This document shows, in pieces, positions 1 to 5,150 of a stretch of DNA of 5,150 nt. Within the stretch, counting starts at the first letter, position 1; every line of letters begins with the position of its first letter. Origin of the DNA: an uncultured Eudoraea sp. GTDB lineage: Bacteria > Bacteroidota > Bacteroidia > Flavobacteriales > Flavobacteriaceae. The position numbers and the translations under genes are program-made. Location of the stretch: assembly GCA_905479615.1 (NCBI GenBank), contig CAJQNH010000095.1, forward strand, positions 1 through 5,150, given 5' to 3'. The notes below the pieces were generated by a model. The model worked only from the letters and a program-made list of their open reading frames with translations. It did not search any database and was not told the origin of the DNA.

Positions 1-2
1 GT

Positions 3-1226
3 AATTTACTTAGAGAAGCAATGACAAATGCCGCATGTAAGGAATGCCATAATTACCAGGACCATATGGGCTTTGACTGTTTAGATTGTCACCAGACTCA
101 TAACGGAACGAATATTATGCTGATCAAAGATGTGGTCAATGGAAGTCCTGTGGTATTTGACTCGCAGGGTACGGATGCGACACCTGTTCAGGCAGCGCTT
201 AAATCATTTGCAGATGGAGATGGAACCTATGATGGAATTTGTGAAGTATGTCATACCGGTGGAACACTGTTGTATCATAGGTCTGATGGAAGTGATGGCA
301 CAAACCACAACGATGGGAAAAGTTGTGTAAGCTGTCACCCACACAGAGATAGCGATACAGGTACTTCATTCCCGAATGGTAGTTGCCACGAATGTCATGA
401 AAAAACAGCTCCTAATGATCCGCAACAATTTCCTAATACGGGATCACATTGGGTACATAGTGAAAAATATCGCTATTCATGTAGTGAATGTCATTTTGGA
501 CTTGATGACACTTCCCCAGGGCATAATGATGGTACAGCTAATGTTATTTTTGACCTTAATGGAATGGCAACGCGAAATGGACAGGATGGAAACACACCTA
601 CATGGAATAATGTAAACAAGACATGTGACAATATATATTGTCATAGTAATGGAATTACTGCACAAAGAACATCGGGTGGTACACCTTCTATTCAATGGGC
701 AACAGGTCCGATTGAAGGTGTTGCAATGATCTATTATACTACCCCAGCTTGGGATGTGGCGCAAGGTACGGGCATTAACACCTGTTACTCTTGCCACCAA
801 GGTATAGGGAACATGACAGGTGATTATAAGATTACCACGACAACTGGCGTACCTGTTGATGATGCAATTTACTATCCTCTTGCAGGGCAACACCAAAAAG
901 GATCCCATCAATCTAATAGTCAGGAATTAAAAAGCTCTCCAACTAAAGCTGACGCCTGGGGTGGAGTTCAATGTTTCTGGTGTCATAATGTTGGTAATAA
1001 ACAAATTACACCTACTTCTGGTGTAGATCCAACTAACAATTATCAAGGTACTTATGGTTTTGCCGGCACTAATGGAGACATCCCTATGGAATTACACAAT
1101 GATGGTGAAACCTGGTTTTACCCAAGAAATGTATCGAATCATGCTGAGGGAACCATGGTAGATGATATTGCAGGAAGAAGCTGGGATGGAGGACATTGCG
1201 GTGCTAGTTCCAGCTGTTGGCAATAA
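3..1226 (+). CDS. Multiheme c-type cytochrome with a Geobacter-type CxxxxCH...CxxCH domain (5' partial)
   Basis: Predicted exported electron-transfer protein that binds many covalent c-type hemes. Counting residues from the ATG at 21, CxxCH motifs start at Cys 6, 20, 74, 102, 122, 154, 255 and 318, and a CxxxxCH motif spans 202-208: nine heme sites in 401 residues. The stretch from GHNDGTANV (167-175) through the CxxxxCH to the CxxCH at 255-259 fits the family known as GSu_C4xC__C2xCH, first defined in Geobacter sulfurreducens. The paired sites at 6-24 resemble the doubled-CxxCH type. The ATG at 21 is probably not the true start: the frame is open to the window edge (six more codons), no signal peptide follows it, and the first heme site comes five residues later. 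The gene therefore begins upstream and may carry more hemes. The C-terminus ends in CGASSSCW, a Cys pair without the heme-ligand His. No membrane helix is visible, so a periplasmic or extracellular location is inferred. Its partner and final electron acceptor are not known. Confidence 0.93.
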   Translation, partial: NLLREAMTNAACKECHNYQDHMGFDCLDCHQTHNGTNIMLIKDVVNGSPVVFDSQGTDATPVQAALKSFADGDGTYDGICEVCHTGGTLLYHRSDGSDGTNHNDGKSCVSCHPHRDSDTGTSFPNGSCHECHEKTAPNDPQQFPNTGSHWVHSEKYRYSCSECHFGLDDTSPGHNDGTANVIFDLNGMATRNGQDGNTPTWNNVNKTCDNIYCHSNGITAQRTSGGTPSIQWATGPIEGVAMIYYTTPAWDVAQGTGINTCYSCHQGIGNMTGDYKITTTTGVPVDDAIYYPLAGQHQKGSHQSNSQELKSSPTKADAWGGVQCFWCHNVGNKQITPTSGVDPTNNYQGTYGFAGTNGDIPMELHNDGETWFYPRNVSNHAEGTMVDDIAGRSWDGGHCGASSSCWQ

Positions 1227-1262
1227 ATTTATGGTAGGATACTATGATATAAATTTGTAAAT

Positions 1263-1296
1263 AAAAAAATTGGGGTTAAAAAACCCCAATTTTTTT
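1263..1296. terminator. Bidirectional intrinsic terminator between convergent genes
   Basis: A perfect inverted repeat: 1263-1277 (seven A, TTGGGGTT) pairs with 1282-1296 (AACCCCAA, seven T), giving 15 base pairs closed by an AAAA loop. The GGGG/CCCC core is flanked by an A run on the left and a T run on the right, so transcripts from either strand end in a G/C stem followed by a U tract. It lies 37 bases after the stop codon of the cytochrome gene and 51 bases after the stop of the convergent membrane-protein gene, so one element can serve both. The shape is seen directly; the function is inferred. Confidence 0.9.
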
Positions 1297-1346
1297 ATGT
1301 TCCTTACGATTAAGGTGAATTTGATCTGAAATTTCCTGGAATAGGC

Positions 1347-4300
1347 TTAGTCCACTTTTTTACATTGAGCAAGCAAGAATTGAAATAGCATTTTTGATCG
1401 GGGGTCTTCTGTCAGGTTGTTACTATTGGTGTACCAAATTCTCTGTGCCTTCTCTAGTTCATTTTCTACTATATATCCCAGCATTATTGTAGAAATCACA
1501 TATTCTTTAGGATATCCATTAACTGCTTCACTGGTATTATTCAATAGTGATTCACCTAATTCAATCATAGTTTTTGCATCTTTGTGAAGGGCAGCTCTAA
1601 ACAGGGAAGCCCATTTTAGTTCTTCATTGGTCAAAGTACTATCTTCAAATACGCCAATAGATTCCCAAATATCCTCCATTTCTTTTGTTGTTAAATATGG
1701 AGCCATTCGAATGGTTGAATAAAAGAACGAGTTTAATCGATTCTTATTAATTACACCATTTTTATCCGGGCCAAAAGAGTTTTTAACCAATCTTGCTTCT
1801 TCTCTTAAGTTTTCAGGCAAATAAAGATAATGGAGGTCAAATTTATCTTGTAAATAGAAGTCGCGTAAGGCCATTGCTTCGTTTGCACTCACACTCTGGT
1901 TTAAGAAATAAGGAGTAGCAGTTATATTTGTAATATTCCATGAAAAAAACTCCTTATTAAGCATAGAAATTACCGGGTGAAATTGATGTGTAAAGCTATA
2001 TAATTCGGTTGCTTTTGACTTAAGAAATCGAGTTCGTGTCGCATTTTGATCTAATATCGGAAAATAGTCGGAGTTGGCTGGTATTGTAAAGCTGGCTAAA
2101 AAAGGATCCATTGTTTTTTTATTACCAAAAAGACGAAATTCGATATCCTGAACCGTGTTTACACTTACATGCTTAAGCGCTTTTTCAATTGAAGGCATTG
2201 ATATTAATGTACTGTCCAAAGGAGGAATTAGTCCGTTTTTTTTAGCAACAATTAAACATTCATCATGGTTCAATGCATATACTTCGAAATCAGAAAAATT
2301 TCGAGAAACCGCTTTTAAAACAGACGAAACTAAATCGATGTCCAGATCGTATAATTGCAGCCACTGTGCAAAAACACCATCCTCATTGAGATGTAAATTA
2401 ATCATTTTATAGAACTCTTCAGAAAACAAACCGGAAACCCCGCTCACCCATGGGTTTGAGGGTTCGGATAGAATGATGTCATATTTATTTTGCTGAGAAG
2501 CGAAAAAACTCTTCGCATCATCAATTATTATCGTACTTCTGGGATCTGAAAAAACCACAGCTGATTGCATTCCTAATAATTTCGCCGCGTTTACCATTTT
2601 CTCTTCAATCTCTATGGTATGAAGGCTTCGAATAAGCGGATTAGCAAGTACTGATTTTGTTGTGATCCCTGCCCCTAAACCAATGTTTACAACATGCTCT
2701 GCTTTTGGATTCAACGCCATCGGGATCACGGCCAATTGGATCATCGTAGACTCGTCTATGGTTCCTAAAGGTCTTTCATCTTTATATATTGTTGCGTCTG
2801 TTTTGCCATTTGTTCTTACACTTAACATTCCATCAAGTGTTTTATGCTCTATAACAGAAATGGAGGCGGTTTTACCGTCTTCATGAAAAAGAACATTATT
2901 CTCCTCACTGCTAAAAAGCGAATCACGCCCTCTAAAAACTCCTGACCCCATTTTTAGCGTGTCTAATTCTACAAAAAACAGAATGCCAAAAAGAGAAATT
3001 ACGCCTATAGAAGCTGCGATTACTTTTCGATTGAATTTATTTCGTACTTGCGAAAATGCAAATAGTAAAAAGATACCTAATGCAATGTCAATTCCGGCAC
3101 CTAAACTAATTAATCCTTTTAATCCCAAGTAGGGCATCCCAATATGAACAGCGATAAATATACCAATAATTGCCCCGATGGTGTTCCATGCATACACTGA
3201 ACCAATACTCTTTTCTCCTTGTACGTTTAAAAGAATAGTCGTGATAATAGGTAAGGTCATCCCTGCACAAAAAGTCGTTGGAAACATAATGAGAAGTGCA
3301 ATACCGTTACTTGAAAGGTTAAACCATAAATAACCATTAGCATCTTTATCTAATGTTTCCAAAAGCCACTGCATTATGTTAAATGTATTACCGTAGAACA
3401 ACAAAGTAGATAAAGCCAATAGCCCCATAATTAGCTGAATATAACCCAAATAGGCAATAGGATTCGACATTTTATCTATGCGTTTTCGTATCCAGAGACC
3501 ACCAAAAGCCAATCCAAAGATAAACGCACTCAACATCAATTCGAATGCATGAGTGGATGTTCCTAATACCATATTAAGCATTCGAATCCAACCAATTTCA
3601 TAGATAAAAGAAGCCATACCCGTAAAAGAAGACACTGCTAACAAAGCAATGAGCAAAGTCGATTTGTTCTGCCCTCTTTCTTTATTTTCTTCACTGCATT
3701 GAATCGGGAGCTGGATATATTCTCTGTTTCTTCTAATAAGAACAATTATTGCGGCTACAATCAGAACATTCAATAAACCTGCTATTTTAATGGTGCCAGG
3801 TAATCCAAATGCTTTTACAAAATAAAATCCACTTATTAGAACACCTATGGCTGCGCCAAGACTATTGGAAAAATAAAGTAAGCTTATGGTTTTACCTGGT
3901 GATTTAGGGAAAACACGAAGGATTGCCGCACTCATCAATGGAAACGTTGCTCCCAATAAAATCGATTGGGGTAAAATAAGTAAAGCTGCTGATATCCATT
4001 TATACAAATTTATTGCGAAAGGCGTATCTAAATTTTGAAAAACGGAGTTAAATGAAACCTCTAAGAACGAAGTGAAACTTTCGTGAAAAATAAGCGCTAA
4101 AACACCTATAATACCTTCCGCTATAGCATAGGCTAGAAACAATTTTCGCCATTTCATTGAATAACGGCTGGTCAAATAAGATCCTATGGCCATACCTCCC
4201 ATAAAAATGGTAAGCACCAAGGTCTGAGCATAAGCCGCATGCCCCAAAAACAGCTTTAAATAATGTGTCCAAATAGATTCGTAGATCAGACCTGTAAATC

Positions 4301-4349
4301 CGGATACGAAAAAAATAAAGAGAAAAACAATGTGGTGCCTATTTTTCAT
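1347..4349 (-). CDS. Membrane-fused spermidine-synthase-like protein (fused MFS-like/spermidine synthase family)
   Basis: A complete 1000-residue protein of unknown substrate. Residues 1-462 carry about 13 hydrophobic segments in two related halves (about 14-197 and 239-424). Each half has an SFTG/SGFTG...IYE..W start, a G(A/M)T(F/L)P loop and an N(S/T)(L/I)GA.IG helix. Residues about 485-773 form a Rossmann methyltransferase/aminopropyltransferase fold: glycine loop GLGAG at 557-561, acidic strand end E580/E582, D610-D611, and YDIILSEPSNPW at 623-634. True spermidine synthases have D..D where this has E629 and N632, so spermidine synthesis is doubtful. NSDYFPILD (759-767) marks the end of this domain. 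Residues about 774-1000 are helical, with TPR-like helix pairs after 905. The start is well set: an in-frame TAG lies at 4374-4376 and this is the first ATG after it. No Shine-Dalgarno sequence is seen. It is divergent from the synthetase gene and convergent with the cytochrome gene. Family assignment is confident; the reaction is not. Confidence 0.9.
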   Translation of the reverse strand: MKNRHHIVFLFIFFVSGFTGLIYESIWTHYLKLFLGHAAYAQTLVLTIFMGGMAIGSYLTSRYSMKWRKLFLAYAIAEGIIGVLALIFHESFTSFLEVSFNSVFQNLDTPFAINLYKWISAALLILPQSILLGATFPLMSAAILRVFPKSPGKTISLLYFSNSLGAAIGVLISGFYFVKAFGLPGTIKIAGLLNVLIVAAIIVLIRRNREYIQLPIQCSEENKERGQNKSTLLIALLAVSSFTGMASFIYEIGWIRMLNMVLGTSTHAFELMLSAFIFGLAFGGLWIRKRIDKMSNPIAYLGYIQLIMGLLALSTLLFYGNTFNIMQWLLETLDKDANGYLWFNLSSNGIALLIMFPTTFCAGMTLPIITTILLNVQGEKSIGSVYAWNTIGAIIGIFIAVHIGMPYLGLKGLISLGAGIDIALGIFLLFAFSQVRNKFNRKVIAASIGVISLFGILFFVELDTLKMGSGVFRGRDSLFSSEENNVLFHEDGKTASISVIEHKTLDGMLSVRTNGKTDATIYKDERPLGTIDESTMIQLAVIPMALNPKAEHVVNIGLGAGITTKSVLANPLIRSLHTIEIEEKMVNAAKLLGMQSAVVFSDPRSTIIIDDAKSFFASQQNKYDIILSEPSNPWVSGVSGLFSEEFYKMINLHLNEDGVFAQWLQLYDLDIDLVSSVLKAVSRNFSDFEVYALNHDECLIVAKKNGLIPPLDSTLISMPSIEKALKHVSVNTVQDIEFRLFGNKKTMDPFLASFTIPANSDYFPILDQNATRTRFLKSKATELYSFTHQFHPVISMLNKEFFSWNITNITATPYFLNQSVSANEAMALRDFYLQDKFDLHYLYLPENLREEARLVKNSFGPDKNGVINKNRLNSFFYSTIRMAPYLTTKEMEDIWESIGVFEDSTLTNEELKWASLFRAALHKDAKTMIELGESLLNNTSEAVNGYPKEYVISTIMLGYIVENELEKAQRIWYTNSNNLTEDPRSKMLFQFLLAQCKKVD

Positions 4350-4467
4350 TTTAATGCTTAAACTACAAAAGAACTAATTAATTTTGTGATTGAAGAAACA
4401 ATTCTTTTGATTTTACTATTTTTGACGCTACCTTATTTTTAATAAATAGACTTTAGAGAATATTTTT
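4350..4467. promoter_or_regulatory. Divergent intergenic region with promoters for both flanking genes
   Basis: These 118 bases separate the start codons of the - strand membrane-protein gene and the + strand cytochrome c synthetase gene, so both promoters should lie here or just inside the flanking genes. The sequence is very rich in A and T. No convincing operator palindrome or riboswitch was seen. For the - strand gene the nearest -7-like match is TTCTTTTG (complement of 4366-4373), with one mismatch to TAnnTTTG and no well-spaced -33 element. Confidence 0.55.
4417..4424 (+). promoter_or_regulatory. Candidate Bacteroidota-type -7 promoter element for the synthetase gene
   Basis: TATTTTTG matches the TAnnTTTG -7 consensus used by the primary sigma factor of Bacteroidota. 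It lies 43 bases before the ATG at 4468, which would give a leader of roughly 35-40 bases. The best upstream TTG (4390-4392) is 24 bases away, slightly longer than usual, so the -33 element is weak. In sequence this rich in A and T the match could be chance. Confidence 0.35.
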
Positions 4468-5150
4468 ATGAGAAATTTTTGGAATTTTCTTTTTTCTTCG
4501 AAATTCTCCATGTTACTTCTATTCGTATTCATCATTGTTATTGCATCAGCTACATTTATAGAAAATTCATATGATACTACAACGGTAAGGCTGCTTATTT
4601 TCAATACCTGGTGGTTTGAACTGCTTATATTCATATTAGCCATGTTATATCTGGTAAATATGTATAGAAAAAACCTGTTTCGAAAAACAAAAATTCCACA
4701 GCTTGTTTTTCATGTATCATTCATCATCATCCTTTTAGGGGCTGGCATAACACGATATTTCGGATTTGAAGCCCATATGCATATTGTAGAAAATGAAAAG
4801 GTATCTACCATCTACTCTAAAGAACCTTATCTTCAAATAAGAACAACAGGTGGCGAAATTCAGTTTACAAGTGATCGTCCTTTATATTTCTCTCAGATTC
4901 AAAAAAATGATTTTCAGTTAAACTTTAGCTTACCTAATCAAATCGCAATAAAATACCTTGATTATATTCATAGTGCTAAATTGGTGCCTGTCGAAGGTAG
5001 CGAAGAAATAATTTATGCCCCGGACGAATCAGATCAGAAAAGCCCGGATGTTCTGGTAGTGGCAGTAATATCAAATGGCAAGGCCCATAAAGCACATCTT
5101 ATTTATGATACCACAAAATATATTCAGAAATTTCAGGAATTCAACTTCGA
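4468..5150 (+). CDS. ResB/CcsB-type cytochrome c synthetase, probably fused CcsBA (3' partial)
   Basis: N-terminal 227 residues of a System II cytochrome c biogenesis protein, which moves heme across the inner membrane and helps attach it to CxxCH motifs of apocytochromes. Three membrane segments are visible: about 15-32, 46-65 and 78-94. The signature features are SATFIEN (27-33), a TWWFELL segment (47-53), and FHVSFIIILLGAGITRYFGFE followed by HMHIVENE (81-110). His82 in the third segment probably corresponds to the transmembrane heme-ligand His of the CcsB half studied in Helicobacter CcsBA. From about 103 onward the chain is the large periplasmic ResB-type domain. In Bacteroidota this N-terminus usually belongs to a single long CcsBA fusion; the CcsA half with its WWD heme-binding motif would lie beyond the window, so the fusion is inferred. 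The start is supported by an in-frame TAG at 4447-4449 and a weak purine-rich AGAGAA at 4455-4460. The reading frame stays open to the window end. Confidence 0.88.
   Translation, partial: MRNFWNFLFSSKFSMLLLFVFIIVIASATFIENSYDTTTVRLLIFNTWWFELLIFILAMLYLVNMYRKNLFRKTKIPQLVFHVSFIIILLGAGITRYFGFEAHMHIVENEKVSTIYSKEPYLQIRTTGGEIQFTSDRPLYFSQIQKNDFQLNFSLPNQIAIKYLDYIHSAKLVPVEGSEEIIYAPDESDQKSPDVLVVAVISNGKAHKAHLIYDTTKYIQKFQEFNF

Noticed and set aside
21..23. ATG at 21 as the true start of the cytochrome gene
   Set aside because: The frame stays open upstream to the window edge, there is no signal peptide after this ATG, and a heme motif begins five residues later. An exported cytochrome needs an N-terminal signal, so the start is probably upstream.
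477..911. A 144-codon open frame on the - strand inside the cytochrome gene
   Set aside because: It lies opposite a region with conserved heme motifs, and its translation is rich in Cys and Ile with no recognisable family. It is a by-product of the + strand coding sequence.
1223..1257. Palindrome ATAAATTTAT after the cytochrome stop codon and a similar ATAAATTTG copy at 1249-1257
   Set aside because: Short and made only of A and T apart from one base, so likely chance in this background; no other copies frame a mobile element or operator.
1735..1770. Calcium-binding (EF-hand or dockerin-like) loop at DKNGVINKNRL, residues 862-872 of the SpeE-like protein
   Set aside because: Only a loose resemblance: the usual third acidic ligand and the closing Glu or Asp are missing, and there is no second copy.
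2155..2886. Short + strand open frames (2155-2412 and 2662-2886) opposite the SpeE-like domain
   Set aside because: They lie fully within the long - strand gene whose protein motifs are clear, and their translations resemble no family.
4048..4272. A 74-codon - strand frame overlapping the large membrane-protein gene in another frame
   Set aside because: The overlapping frame encodes the conserved membrane helices; this one has no support of its own.
4428..4643. A 71-codon - strand frame covering the start of the synthetase gene
   Set aside because: The + strand frame encodes the recognisable ResB/CcsB N-terminus in the same bases; the - strand product has no recognisable features.

Overview
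The window is an AT-rich bacterial segment with three protein-coding genes. The first and last are cut by the window edges. All three concern c-type cytochromes or the cell envelope. The best taxonomic guess is Bacteroidota or a close relative such as Ignavibacteriota. The reasons are the AT-rich coding sequence, start codons without a good Shine-Dalgarno sequence, a TAnnTTTG-type -7 box upstream of one gene, and a ResB/CcsB-type N-terminus that resembles the fused CcsBA proteins of that group. This assignment is an inference from a short sequence and is not certain.

Layout: (1) positions 3-1226, + strand, hold the 3' part of a multiheme cytochrome c gene. Eight CxxCH motifs and one CxxxxCH motif are visible, and the export signal lies upstream of the window. 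(2) Positions 1227-1346 are a short convergent intergenic region with a perfect 15-bp hairpin flanked by A and T runs, which should terminate transcription from both sides. (3) Positions 1347-4349, - strand, encode a complete 1000-residue membrane protein. It has a duplicated six-helix transporter-like part, then a spermidine-synthase-like Rossmann domain, then a helical C-terminal extension. The residues that are catalytic aspartates in true spermidine synthases are Glu and Asn here. (4) Positions 4350-4467 are a divergent intergenic region that must carry the promoters of both flanking genes. (5) Positions 4468-5150, + strand, encode the N-terminal 227 residues of a ResB/CcsB-type cytochrome c synthetase, probably a fused CcsBA.

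How they may work together: the last gene product is a System II component, which attaches heme to exported apocytochromes. The first gene product is exactly such a substrate, with many heme sites including a variant one. The aminopropyltransferase-like membrane protein between them is transcribed away from the synthetase gene and towards the cytochrome gene, so the three do not form one operon. Its role is unknown. No tRNA, rRNA, CRISPR array, insertion sequence or phage feature was seen.
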